DNA of 8,741 nucleotides from Pseudomonadota bacterium (GCA_023432075.1 JAEYVD010000239.1:1-8741); one strand, 5' to 3'; positions 1 through 6,210 are shown, counted from the first letter of the stretch. Notes: generated from the sequence alone by a model not told the origin. Made by a program: numbers and translations.

Positions 1-515
1 TGTCGCAGCACGAGCAGCAGGTCGCCGGTTCGTGCGTCATGGCCACGCAGGAAGGCACGCGTCCGCTCCTCGTTGAAATCCAGGCGCTGGTCGACAGTTC
101 CCACGCACCCAATCCGCGCCGTCTGACGGTCGGCCTGGAAGGCAACCGTCTTGCCATGCTGCTGGCCGTCCTGCACCGGCACGCGGGCGTGTCGACCTTT
201 GACCAGGACGTTTTTGTCAACGCGGTCGGCGGCGTGCGCATTACCGAACCCGCGGCCGACCTGCCGGTGCTGCTGGCCATCATGTCGTCGCTGCGCGACC
301 GGCCGTTGCCGCGCGGGTTGATCGCATTCGGCGAAGTGGGACTGGCCGGCGAGATCCGGCCCGCCCCGCGCGGCCAGGAACGCCTGCGCGAAGCCGCCAA
401 GCTGGGTTTTTCGGTGGCGCTCATTCCCAAGGCCAACGCACCGCGCCAGCCCATCGAGGGCCTTGAGATCTGGGCGGTCGACCGCCTGGACGCGGCATTG
501 GAAAAGCTGCGTTGA
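1..515 (+). CDS. radA: DNA repair/recombination protein RadA (Sms), C-terminal part, 5' end outside window
   Basis: The reading frame is open from base 3 and gives the last 170 residues of RadA; the N-terminal zinc finger, RecA-like ATPase core and KNRFG motif lie upstream of the window. RadA is a cytoplasmic hexameric helicase that promotes branch migration of recombination intermediates with RecA. What is visible is the C-terminal Lon-protease-like (S5 fold) domain. It includes the family signatures TQEGTRPLLVEIQALVD, the segment FVNAVGGVRITEPAADLPVLLAI, and GEVGLAGEIRP followed by GQERLREAAKLGF. The protein ends normally with no sign of truncation. In RadA this domain serves as an oligomerisation/DNA-binding platform and is not known to act as a protease. 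An exporter gene follows after 28 bases on the same strand, so cotranscription is likely. The family call is essentially certain. Confidence 0.97.
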   Translation, partial: SQHEQQVAGSCVMATQEGTRPLLVEIQALVDSSHAPNPRRLTVGLEGNRLAMLLAVLHRHAGVSTFDQDVFVNAVGGVRITEPAADLPVLLAIMSSLRDRPLPRGLIAFGEVGLAGEIRPAPRGQERLREAAKLGFSVALIPKANAPRQPIEGLEIWAVDRLDAALEKLR

Positions 516-543
516 TGTGTCGCGACGTCTGTTGGAGCAATAA

Positions 544-1323
544 GTGAGTCTGTTCGTCATCGCCGCCTGTCTGGCAGCCGGCGGCCTGATTGGTTTCATG
601 GGCGGCGTGCTGGGCATCGGGGGCGGACTGATCGCCATTCCGGCCCTTGTCCTCCTGATGGGAATGTCGCAACAGCTCGCGCAGGGCACGGCGCTCATCA
701 TGGTCTTGCCGACCATCATGATGGCGGTGCGCAAGTACAACCAGCAGACCCGCATCGATAAACGCGTGGCGCTGGCGGGCGCGGCGGGCGCCGTGGTGTT
801 CACGTGGGTGGGCGCGCGGATGGCGCTGGGCATCGACTCGACCTTGCTGCGCCAGAGCTTCGCAGTGTTCCTGTTCTTCATCGCGCTGTTCTACGTCTGG
901 CAGACCTGGCGCGCCTCGCGTCCAGCGGCGCGCCGCGCGCCGCCACCCAAGCGTCCCGCGCCGGTCTTCACGCCGCGCCGCGCAAGCGTGCTCGGCATCC
1001 TGTGCGGAACGCTGGGCGGATTCTTCGGCGTCGGCGGCGCCGTGCTGGCCGTGCCCATCATCACCACGGTCTTTCGCCTGCCGCAGACCACCGCGCAGGC
1101 GCTCGCGCTCAGCATGGTGATTCCGGGTTCCACCATCGCACTAATCACCTACACGTGGGCAGGGCAGGCGAACTGGATGGTCGGCGCGCCGCTAGCCATC
1201 GGCAGCCTGATCTTCGTGCCCATTGGCGTACGGCTCGCTTACCGGCTACCTGAACGCAAGCTGAGAGCGTGCTTCGCACTAATGCTGTTCGCCACCGTGG
1301 CGTTGCTGGCGTTCGAGGGATAG
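544..1323 (+). CDS. TauE/SafE-family membrane exporter (sulfite/organosulfonate-type permease)
   Basis: A 259-residue polytopic inner-membrane protein of the TauE/SafE (DUF81) family, whose members export sulfite, sulfoacetate or related anions; the substrate here is unknown. The family's internal duplication is plain. Residues 16-60 (GIGGG at 24-28, then AIPALVLLMG and a TALIMVLPT stretch) are echoed by residues 157-201 (GVGG at 162-165, then AVPIITTV and ALSMVIPGS). Hydrophobic segments flank a basic Arg/Pro-rich linker at about 122-146 that probably lies in the cytoplasm. The GTG start at 544 was chosen because GGAG (534-537) sits 6 bases upstream and the hydrophobic first helix begins right after it. 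It follows radA closely and may be cotranscribed. Nothing in the window links it to sulfur metabolism, so the sulfite label is only a family name. Confidence 0.9.
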   Translation: MSLFVIAACLAAGGLIGFMGGVLGIGGGLIAIPALVLLMGMSQQLAQGTALIMVLPTIMMAVRKYNQQTRIDKRVALAGAAGAVVFTWVGARMALGIDSTLLRQSFAVFLFFIALFYVWQTWRASRPAARRAPPPKRPAPVFTPRRASVLGILCGTLGGFFGVGGAVLAVPIITTVFRLPQTTAQALALSMVIPGSTIALITYTWAGQANWMVGAPLAIGSLIFVPIGVRLAYRLPERKLRACFALMLFATVALLAFEG

Positions 1324-1390
1324 CAACAATTCTTGAGTGACGGAAAAATTGTGGTTCGGAAGTGAACCTTCTGAAGGGGCGGGCTTCAAA

Positions 1391-1448
1391 CCGCATACGG
1401 GACTTGCGGCAACGTGCCGCCCCGTAACGGCAAAAGGCCTTTGGCCTT
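1391..1448 (+). promoter_or_regulatory. Structured leader region upstream of the small exported protein (two consecutive hairpins)
   Basis: The 146 bases between the exporter and the small gene hold clear base-pairing potential. The outer stem TACGGG (1396-1401) pairs with CCCGTA (1421-1426). Inside it, GCGGC (1406-1410) pairs with GCCGC (1416-1420) around loop AACGT, with a 4-base bulge on the 5' side. CCG (1391-1393) and CGG (1428-1430) can extend the base. A second hairpin follows at once: AAGGCC (1434-1439), loop TTT, GGCCTT (1443-1448). It ends 8 bases before the AGGAG ribosome site (1457-1461). Neither hairpin is followed by a T run, so neither looks like an intrinsic terminator. The geometry suggests a 5' UTR that could modulate translation or mRNA stability, but no known riboswitch class was recognised. 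I found no convincing sigma-70 promoter upstream; TTGAGT at 1333-1338 lacks a matching -10. Confidence 0.45.
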
Positions 1449-1469
1449 CACCAACCAGGAGCACCACAA

Positions 1470-1688
1470 ATGACGACTCACTCCCGCATTGCTGCGTTTC
1501 TTTCCACTTCGGCCCTGTGCCTGGGCCTCGCCGCCGCGCCGTCGGCGTTTGCGGCGGGCGCCAGCAAGACCGGCGACACCAAGACTCAGGCGCATCACAA
1601 GCATCACAAGGCTGACAAGTCGTCCGCCAAGCACTCGGCAGGCGCAGCGAGCACGCACAAGTCTGGCGCCACGACGCCGACGAAATAA
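1470..1688 (+). CDS. Small exported His/Lys/Ala-rich protein of unknown function
   Basis: A 72-residue protein with a textbook Sec signal peptide: basic N-terminus, hydrophobic core at about 8-23, and AxA-type cleavage at SAFA|A near residue 28. The mature part is about 44 residues, strongly basic and low in complexity, dominated by Ala, Lys, His, Ser and Thr. Residues 42-47 are an exact HHK-HHK repeat encoded by a perfect 9-base tandem repeat (CATCACAAG twice, 1593-1610). The start is supported by AGGAG at 1457-1461, 8 bases upstream. The cysteine at residue 17 is not in a lipobox, so this is not predicted to be a lipoprotein. The composition recalls acid-shock proteins such as enterobacterial Asr, and His clusters can bind metal ions; both ideas are inference only. 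It has its own terminator downstream and a structured leader, and looks like a monocistronic gene. Confidence 0.75.
   Translation: MTTHSRIAAFLSTSALCLGLAAAPSAFAAGASKTGDTKTQAHHKHHKADKSSAKHSAGAASTHKSGATTPTK
1593..1610 (+). repeat. Perfect 9-base tandem repeat within the small gene
   Basis: CATCACAAG occurs twice in a row, in frame, and encodes His-His-Lys twice. Copy number could vary by slippage between strains, changing the number of HHK units without breaking the reading frame. Confidence 0.85.
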
Positions 1689-1762
1689 CCGCGCCGGGCG
1701 GCATCGCCCACGTTCCTTTGCGCGACAAAGACTGACCGGACACGCGGGGGCCGGAAAGTCGA

Positions 1763-1796
1763 AAGCCTCTCGGTATGGGCGCCGAGAGGCTTTTTT
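1763..1796 (+). terminator. Strong intrinsic terminator after the small exported protein gene
   Basis: A perfect stem of at least 9 bp, GCCTCTCGG (1765-1773) with CCGAGAGGC (1782-1790), has an 8-base loop and is followed directly by six T residues (1791-1796). Two flanking A-T pairs can lengthen the stem. On the opposite strand the hairpin is followed by TTTCGACTTT. It may therefore also act, more weakly, as the terminator for the leftward dehydrogenase gene that ends at 1854. Confidence 0.93.
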
Positions 1797-1853
1797 GTGT
1801 CTGCTGCCAGGCCGGACGCCCCGCCGCACAGGCGGCCCGGGCGCCGCGGCGCG

Positions 1854-2810
1854 TTATTCCACAGGCGTGATCACGCGTCCGGTCTCGAAGAACGACTGCA
1901 GGTTCTCCAGCATCATGTTTTCCATGGCCAGGCGTGTTTCCTCGGTGGCGCTACCGATGTGCGGCAGCAGCACGGCCTTGTCGCTCTTCATCAGCGCTTC
2001 GGGCACCTTGGGTTCGTGCTCGAAGACGTCGAGCGCCGCGCAGCCCAGCTTGCCTTCTTCCAGGGCCGCGACCAGCGCGGTTTCGTCGATGACCGGGCCG
2101 CGCGCGATGTTGACGATGATGCCCTTGGGACCCAGGGCCTCGAGCACGTCGCGATTCACAAGGTGACGCGTGCTGGGACCGCCCACCGTGGCCACGATCA
2201 GGAAATCGGCCCACTTGGCCAGATCCGTCAGCGACGCCTCGTAGCCGTAGGCCACGTCGTCGCGCTTTCTGCGGTTGTGATACCGCACGTCCATGTCAAA
2301 GCCCGTACCGCGCTTGGCGATCGCTTCGCCGATGCGGCCCAGCCCGACGATGCCCAGCTTCTTGCCGCTGACGCGCAGGCCCAGCGGGATGCTGCCGTGC
2401 ACCTGGCCCCATTGGCCGGCCCGCACGAAACGTTCGCCCTGACCCATGCGGCGGGCGCCGGCGATGAGCAGGCCCCAGGCCAGGTCCGCCACGCAATCGG
2501 TCAGCACGTCGGGCGTATTGCTGACCAGCACGCCACGCTTGCGCGCGGCCTCGACGTCGATTGTCTCGTAGCCCACGCCCCAGCTGCAGATGGCCTTCAG
2601 GTCCGGCAGCGCGTTGATGAGCTCGGCGTTGGCGCCGAAATTGGCGGACGTGACGACGGCGGTGATGCCCTTGCCGTGTTCGGCAAGCGCAGCCTTGCGA
2701 TCCGGGTACTTCCACAATTCGATGACGTCATAGCCATCGGCCAGGCGCTGGTTGGCGGAAGGGGAGCCGGCCAGCGAGCCGACCTGGATGATGCGTTGCT
2801 TGGTGGTCAT
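1854..2810 (-). CDS. D-2-hydroxyacid dehydrogenase, glyoxylate/hydroxypyruvate reductase type
   Basis: A 318-residue cytoplasmic NAD(P)-dependent enzyme of the D-isomer-specific 2-hydroxyacid dehydrogenase family, which interconverts 2-keto acids and D-2-hydroxy acids. The catalytic substrate-binding fold surrounds a Rossmann domain with GLGRIG at 156-161. The catalytic triad is in place: Arg237 in NIARG, Glu266 in DVFEHEP, and His284 in LPHIGSAT. After the second Rossmann strand the sequence NRRKR (179-183) replaces the acidic residue typical of NAD-specific enzymes, which points to NADPH and so to a reductase role (family rule, not tested). Length is normal. The ATG start fits the conserved N-terminus, although no good ribosome site precedes it. 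It lies 130 bases downstream of a Bug receptor gene on the same strand and is probably part of the same leftward transcription unit. Likely substrates are glyoxylate, hydroxypyruvate or a similar short 2-keto acid. Confidence 0.88.
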   Translation of the reverse strand: MTTKQRIIQVGSLAGSPSANQRLADGYDVIELWKYPDRKAALAEHGKGITAVVTSANFGANAELINALPDLKAICSWGVGYETIDVEAARKRGVLVSNTPDVLTDCVADLAWGLLIAGARRMGQGERFVRAGQWGQVHGSIPLGLRVSGKKLGIVGLGRIGEAIAKRGTGFDMDVRYHNRRKRDDVAYGYEASLTDLAKWADFLIVATVGGPSTRHLVNRDVLEALGPKGIIVNIARGPVIDETALVAALEEGKLGCAALDVFEHEPKVPEALMKSDKAVLLPHIGSATEETRLAMENMMLENLQSFFETGRVITPVE

Positions 2811-2846
2811 GTTGTCGTACGGTTGGGTGGCGAAGGTTTCATGCTA

Positions 2847-2857
2847 CTTGATTCAAG
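2847..2857. promoter_or_regulatory. Short palindrome CTTGA-T-TCAAG upstream of the dehydrogenase gene
   Basis: An 11-base palindrome with 5-base arms lies 36 bases upstream of the leftward dehydrogenase start. Its CTTG/CAAG ends match those of another element at 5147-5159 in the divergent promoter, where the spacing is 5 bases instead of 3. It might be a regulator half-site pair, but a motif this short can occur by chance. No strong promoter was seen beside it. Confidence 0.25.
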
Positions 2858-2878
2858 CGGGGACCTTGCGGGCCGGGC

Positions 2879-2899
2879 GCGCAGCCAAGGCGGCTGCGC
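2879..2899 (-). repeat. Inverted repeat between the receptor and dehydrogenase genes
   Basis: GCGCAGCC (2879-2886) and GGCTGCGC (2892-2899) form an 8-bp perfect stem with a 5-base loop, 42 bases after the stop codon of the leftward receptor gene. There is no T run on either side, so it is not a classical terminator. It could stabilise the 3' end of the receptor message or partly uncouple expression of the downstream dehydrogenase. The rest of the 130-base gap (2811-2940) is GC-rich with further small hairpins such as GCGGG/CCCGC at 2907-2919. Confidence 0.5.
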
Positions 2900-2940
2900 A
2901 CCCGCTGCGGGACGCCCGCACGCAGGCATCCCGCGAAGCG

Positions 2941-3912
2941 TTACTCCAGCTGGATGTTGGCCTTCTGAATCACGTCCTTCCAACGCTTGACTTCAGCCTG
3001 CTGGAAATCGGCGAATTGCTGCGGCGTGTTGGCGACGACCTCGAAGCCCATGCCTTGCAGCGTTTTCTGGGTCTGGGGATCTCGCAGTGCGGTGCGCAGC
3101 GCCTCGGCCAGCTTGTCGACGACCGGCTGCGGCGTGCCCTTGGGCACGGCAAAGCCCTGCCAGGAATACACCACCATGTCCTTGATGCCGGCCTCCGTCA
3201 GCGTCGGCACATCGGGCAGGTCCGGCGTGCGGGCGTCGCCCGTGATGGCCAGCGCCTTGAGTTTGCCGGCCTTGATGTGGTTCTGCACCGCGCCCAGGTT
3301 CTGGAAGGACACGTTGACCTGCCCGCCGATGAGGTCCGCGATGGCCGCGCCGCCGCCCTTGTAAGGCACGTCCACGCCGGTGCTTTGCGTGCGCTGGCGG
3401 AACAGTACGGCCGACAGGTGATCCGACGAGCCCGTGCCCGACGAGGCGTACGACACGCGATTCGGATTCTTCTTCGCGTAGTCGACCAGCTCGGCGACGG
3501 TGCTGGCCGGGAACGAAGGCGCCGCGACCAGCACGTTGGGATTGCGCACTGCCTGCGTCAGGTAGGCGAAATCCTTGCTGGGGTTGTACGACAGGTTCTT
3601 GTACAGGGCTTCGTTGATGGCGAAGGTGCCGATGGAGCCGACCATCATGGTGTAGCCGTCCGGCGTGGAGCGGGCCAACGCCTGGGCGCCGATAGCGCTG
3701 TTCGCGCCCGGCTTGTTCTCGACGACGAAGGTCTGTCCCAGGATCTTGGACAGCGCCGGCGTGACCGAGCGCGCCGTGATGTCGGAAGACCCGCCTGGCA
3801 CGAAGGGCACGATCATGGTGACGGGCTTTTCGGGGTAACCGGCGGCGTGGGCCGCCGGCGCCCCAAGCACAACGGCGCCCGCCGCGAAAACGGCGCTGAT
3901 CAGTTTGTTCAT
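2941..3912 (-). CDS. Bug/TTT-family periplasmic solute-binding receptor (second of a tandem pair)
   Basis: A 323-residue exported protein of the tripartite tricarboxylate transporter (TctC/Bug) receptor family. A signal peptide covers residues 1-23 with cleavage at AHA|AGYP. The mature protein opens with the family hallmark YPEKPVTMIVPFVPGG, followed by SDITAR (conserved Asp44). Other family marks are TPDGYTMMVG, VPYKGGGAAIADLIGG, the KLKALAITG strand, and PDVPTLTEAGI ahead of the SWQGF segment. Such receptors bind small carboxylates or related ligands in a two-lobed cleft and deliver them to TctAB permeases, or act as sensors. The ATG is backed by AGGAGA at 3917-3922. It lies 75 bases downstream of a paralogous receptor gene. 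No membrane subunits are encoded in the window, as is common for the large orphan Bug families of Bordetella and Achromobacter. The ligand is unknown. Confidence 0.93.
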   Translation of the reverse strand: MNKLISAVFAAGAVVLGAPAAHAAGYPEKPVTMIVPFVPGGSSDITARSVTPALSKILGQTFVVENKPGANSAIGAQALARSTPDGYTMMVGSIGTFAINEALYKNLSYNPSKDFAYLTQAVRNPNVLVAAPSFPASTVAELVDYAKKNPNRVSYASSGTGSSDHLSAVLFRQRTQSTGVDVPYKGGGAAIADLIGGQVNVSFQNLGAVQNHIKAGKLKALAITGDARTPDLPDVPTLTEAGIKDMVVYSWQGFAVPKGTPQPVVDKLAEALRTALRDPQTQKTLQGMGFEVVANTPQQFADFQQAEVKRWKDVIQKANIQLE

Positions 3913-3926
3913 GGTGTCTCCTGGTT

Positions 3927-3958
3927 CGCGTGATGATGAAGAACCCGCCGCTCACGCG
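3927..3958 (-). repeat. Inverted repeat between the two receptor genes
   Basis: CGCGTGA (3927-3933) and TCACGCG (3952-3958) are perfect 7-base arms separated by 18 bases, within the 75-base gap between the tandem receptor genes. In the leftward mRNA the hairpin would sit 4 bases before the AGGAGA ribosome site of the downstream receptor. There is no T run, so a role in mRNA processing or differential stability of the two cistrons is more likely than termination. This is inference from position only. Confidence 0.4.
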
Positions 3959-3987
3959 TTGCGGGCAGGCCCCGGATCGGTGCAGGG

Positions 3988-4989
3988 TCAGTCGACCTTG
4001 GCGCCGGATTTCTTCACAACGTCGGCCCACTTGACGGTTTCCTGGGCCATGAACTGCTTGAATTGGGCGGGTGTGTTGCCGGACGGCGTCGCGCCTTGCG
4101 CCTGGAGCTGCGCGCGCACGGGCTCCTGCTGCAAGGCCGCGGCCACGTCGCGCTGGACCTTTTCCACGATCTCGGGCGGCGTGCCGGCCGGCGCCAGCAG
4201 GCCGAACCAGCTCGATGCCTCGTACCCCTTCACGCCGGCTTCGGCCATCGTGGGCACGTCGGGCAGGGCGGGCGAGCGGTTGGCCGTCGTGACGGCCAGG
4301 GGGCGCAGCTTGCCGGCCTTCAGAAATCCCATGGACGAGGGCAGGTTGTCGAAGATCAGGTCCGCCGATCCGGCCATCACGTCCGTCAGCGCGGGGCTGC
4401 TGCCCTTGTAGGGCACATGCGTCATGCGCGTGCCGGTCATGCTCTGGAAGAGTTCGCCTGACAGGTGCGTGGACGTGCCATTGCCCGTGGACGCCATGTT
4501 GACGCTGTCCGGATTGGCCTTCAGATACTTGATCAGGTCCGCCACGGTGCGGATGCCGTGCTTGTCGGCGAACTTGGGGTTGAGCTCAAGGATATTGGGC
4601 ACCGGGATCACCAGCGTCACGGGCACGAAGTCCTTGACCGGGTCATATGGCAGCTTGGCGTACACGGACTGGTTGATGGCGTGCGTGCTGACGGTGCCCA
4701 TCAAAAAGGTGTAGCCGTCGGGCGTGGCGCGAGCGGCTTCGGCCGAGCCGACGTTGCCGCCGGCGCCCGCCTTGTTGTCCACCACCACGGGCTTGTTCCA
4801 GCTTTTGCCCAATTCGGCCGCCACCACGCGCGCGGCGATGTCGGCGGTGCCGCCGGCAGGGAAGGGGACGATGATCTTGACTTCCCGCTCGGGGTAGTCG
4901 GCGAAGGCCGGCGAGGCCGGCAGGGCAAAGGCGGTGGCCGTCAGGAGGGCGGCGGCAAGAAGCCGGCCTCGCACAGGGGCTGCATACAT
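3988..4989 (-). CDS. Bug/TTT-family periplasmic solute-binding receptor (first of a tandem pair)
   Basis: A 333-residue exported TctC/Bug-type receptor. A signal peptide (residues 1-30) has a basic start, a long Ala/Leu core and cleavage at AFA|DYP. The mature protein shows [13 protein letters not shown] with TADIAAR (Asp50), [35 protein letters not shown] and [10 protein letters not shown] followed by SSWFGL. The frame is open far upstream (to 5379), but the start at 4989 was chosen for three reasons: GAGGAGA (4998-5004) precedes it at normal spacing, the signal peptide begins there, and the upstream extension would cross the promoter region. It is the first gene of the leftward arm and is divergent from the DHDPS-like gene. 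It is related to the neighbouring receptor but clearly different from it, notably in the N-terminal strand and the segment after TPDGYT, so the two may bind different ligands or work at different affinities. Confidence 0.93.
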   Translation of the reverse strand: MYAAPVRGRLLAAALLTATAFALPASPAFADYPEREVKIIVPFPAGGTADIAARVVAAELGKSWNKPVVVDNKAGAGGNVGSAEAARATPDGYTFLMGTVSTHAINQSVYAKLPYDPVKDFVPVTLVIPVPNILELNPKFADKHGIRTVADLIKYLKANPDSVNMASTGNGTSTHLSGELFQSMTGTRMTHVPYKGSSPALTDVMAGSADLIFDNLPSSMGFLKAGKLRPLAVTTANRSPALPDVPTMAEAGVKGYEASSWFGLLAPAGTPPEIVEKVQRDVAAALQQEPVRAQLQAQGATPSGNTPAQFKQFMAQETVKWADVVKKSGAKVD

Positions 4990-4997
4990 GGAATTCG

Positions 4998-5061
4998 TCT
5001 CCTCGGTGTGCGCGTGGCCGCGCATCGTTTCTGGGGGTATTCCGCTCCCGGCAAGCCGGGA
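4998..5061 (-). promoter_or_regulatory. Leader of the first receptor gene with two hairpins ahead of its ribosome site
   Basis: Reading leftward, the message would first fold TCCCGGC/GCCGGGA (5046-5061, two-base centre). It would then fold TGCGCG/CGCGCA (5009-5024, loop of four), which ends 4 bases before the GAGGAGA ribosome site (4998-5004). With a start point near 5119, inferred from the promoter, the untranslated leader is about 130 bases, long for a simple transport gene. A role in mRNA stability or translational control is possible. No known riboswitch was recognised. Confidence 0.4.
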
Positions 5062-5125
5062 ACTCGAAGACGCATGCGGCCCGCGCCTCATGCGCCTTGC
5101 GTGCTGCCGTTCAACTTGTAAAACA

Positions 5126-5154
5126 AATATAGGTATTGAGCTATAGCTTGTCAA
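5126..5154 (-). promoter_or_regulatory. Sigma-70-like promoter for the leftward receptor arm
   Basis: On the - strand a perfect -35 hexamer TTGACA (5154 down to 5149) is followed after exactly 17 bases by TATATT (5131 down to 5126), a 5-of-6 match to the -10 consensus. The predicted start is near 5119. The segment is conspicuously AT-rich against a GC-rich background. It overlaps the rightward promoter, so the two arms probably compete for polymerase or are controlled together. Confidence 0.7.
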
Positions 5155-5165
5155 CCAAGTATACT
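5136..5165 (+). promoter_or_regulatory. Sigma-70-like promoter for the rightward catabolic arm
   Basis: On the + strand TTGAGC (5136-5141) is followed after 18 bases by TATACT (5160-5165), a 5-of-6 match to the -10 consensus. The predicted start is near 5172, giving a leader of about 40 bases before the DHDPS-like gene. The -10 lies inside the palindrome AAGTATACTT (5157-5166), so a protein bound there would block this promoter. Confidence 0.55.
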
Positions 5166-5212
5166 TTTTCGACCCTACTTCTCTGACAACCGCACCCGCC
5201 AGGAGCCCTTCC

Positions 5213-6142
5213 ATGAAAACCACCCCGGTCACCGCCCAGGATCTGCAGCGCTCGGTCATCGCCGTACCGCCGCTGGCCCGCAATGCCGATCTGTCGCTGA
5301 ACGAATCGGCCAACAAGGCGCTGCTCGGCCACCTGGAAGCGGGCGGCGTGCGCAACGTCATGTATGGCGGCAACGCCAACTTCTACAACGTGGGTGTGAG
5401 CGAATATGCCCGCATCGTGGACATGCTGGCAAGCCTGGCGGGCCCGGACACCTGGATCCTGCCGTCGGTGGGCCCCGACTACGGCAAGATGATGGACCAG
5501 GCCGCCATCCTGCGTTCGCGCGCCTTCCCGACGGCGATGCTGCTGCCGATGTCCTTTCCGTACACCGACGCGGGGCTGGCCGACGGCGTGCGCCGTTTCA
5601 CGGATGCGCTGGGCAAGCCGGCGGTGGTCTACATCAAGTCGGCGGACTACCTGGCGCCGGAAACCGCGGCGCGCCTGATCGAGGAAGGCCGCCTGGTCGC
5701 TTTCAAGTACGCCGTCGTGCGCGACGATCCGTCCGAAGACGCCTACCTGTCGGCGCTGCTGCAGGCCGTGGATTCGCGCTGGGTCGTCAGCGGCATCGGC
5801 GAGCGCCCGGCCATCGTCCACTACCGCCAATTCGGGCTCAAGAGCTTTACGTCCGGATCGGTTTGCGTGGCGCCGCGCGGGTCCATGCGCCTGCTGCATC
5901 TGCTGCAGGAAGGCCGCTACGATGAGGCCGAAGCCGTGCGCGAACAGTACCTCGGGCTGGAAGACTGCCGCGACAGCATCAGTCCCATCCGCGTGCTGCA
6001 CGACGCCGTGACGCTGTCGGGCGTGGCGGACATGGGCCCGATGCTGCCGCTCTTGACCGGCATCTCCAGCGCCGAGCGTGAACGCGTGGCGCCCGTGGCC
6101 CGCGCGCTGGCCGCCTGGGACCGCGAGACCGCCACCGCGTGA
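5213..6142 (+). CDS. Atypical dihydrodipicolinate synthase (DapA)-family lyase/aldolase
   Basis: A 309-residue protein of the class I aldolase DHDPS/N-acetylneuraminate lyase family, whose TIM-barrel members form a Schiff base with a 2-keto acid and then cleave, condense or dehydrate it. The Schiff-base lysine is most likely Lys165 (VAFKYAVV), and the partner tyrosine Tyr140 ([10 protein letters not shown]). The usual GTTGE motif is replaced by GGNAN (residues 52-56, in [10 protein letters not shown]), so the Thr-Thr hydroxyls that bind the keto acid carboxylate are missing. The strand that normally reads G-x-x-G-x-I-S appears as [10 protein letters not shown] (212-221). This makes housekeeping lysine biosynthesis unlikely. 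AGGAG (5201-5205) supports the ATG. Next to an IlvD/Edd dehydratase it could act on a 2-keto-3-deoxy sugar acid, either as an aldolase or, like KdgD and arabinonate-pathway AraD, as a dehydratase. The reaction is not determined. Confidence 0.85.
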   Translation: MKTTPVTAQDLQRSVIAVPPLARNADLSLNESANKALLGHLEAGGVRNVMYGGNANFYNVGVSEYARIVDMLASLAGPDTWILPSVGPDYGKMMDQAAILRSRAFPTAMLLPMSFPYTDAGLADGVRRFTDALGKPAVVYIKSADYLAPETAARLIEEGRLVAFKYAVVRDDPSEDAYLSALLQAVDSRWVVSGIGERPAIVHYRQFGLKSFTSGSVCVAPRGSMRLLHLLQEGRYDEAEAVREQYLGLEDCRDSISPIRVLHDAVTLSGVADMGPMLPLLTGISSAERERVAPVARALAAWDRETATA

Positions 6143-6210
6143 CGGCCGCGGCGCGCCGGACCCGCATTGCGGGTACGATGAGCGCCGTCCGCGTGTCGCA
6201 GCAGTCTGTC

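Larger units (their letters stand above)
5116..5166. promoter_or_regulatory. Cluster of palindromes in the divergent promoter: candidate GntR operators
   Basis: Three palindromes lie within 51 bases. TTGT-AAA-ACAA (5116-5126) covers the start of the leftward transcript. AGCTATAGCT (5139-5148), a perfect 10-mer, lies between the leftward -35 and -10. AAGTATACTT (5157-5166), a perfect 10-mer, covers the rightward -10. A looser CTTG-N5-CAAG (5147-5159) covers the leftward -35. The GTATAC core and the TTGT-N3-ACAA pattern are both of the kind recognised by FadR/FCD-subfamily GntR proteins (for example UxuR/ExuR-type GGTATACC), and such a regulator is encoded at 6258-7031. Which palindrome is the real operator cannot be decided from one sequence. 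Confidence 0.5.

Noticed and set aside
1470..1688. Small exported protein as a lipoprotein, because of Cys17 in the signal region.
   Set aside because: The residues before the cysteine (SAL) do not fit a lipobox, which needs Gly, Ala or Ser at -1. A normal AxA signal peptidase I site lies downstream.
2879..2899. Inverted repeat after the second receptor gene as an intrinsic terminator.
   Set aside because: No T run follows the stem on either strand, so only a generic inverted repeat is supported.
1797..2990. Long + strand open frames opposite the dehydrogenase (397 codons), and similar long frames opposite both receptors.
   Set aside because: These are antisense shadows caused by high GC and few stop codons. 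They are rich in Arg, Ala, Gly and His, have no family motifs or ribosome sites, and span several unrelated genes.
4990..5379. A 130-codon upstream extension of the first receptor frame (start at 5379).
   Set aside because: It would overlap the divergent promoter and the DHDPS-like gene, has low-complexity non-family sequence, and removes the signal peptide from the N-terminus. The start at 4989 has a strong ribosome site.
5213..6142. Annotation as housekeeping DapA (4-hydroxy-tetrahydrodipicolinate synthase).
   Set aside because: The GTTGE motif is missing and the context is a regulated catabolic cluster rather than lysine biosynthesis.
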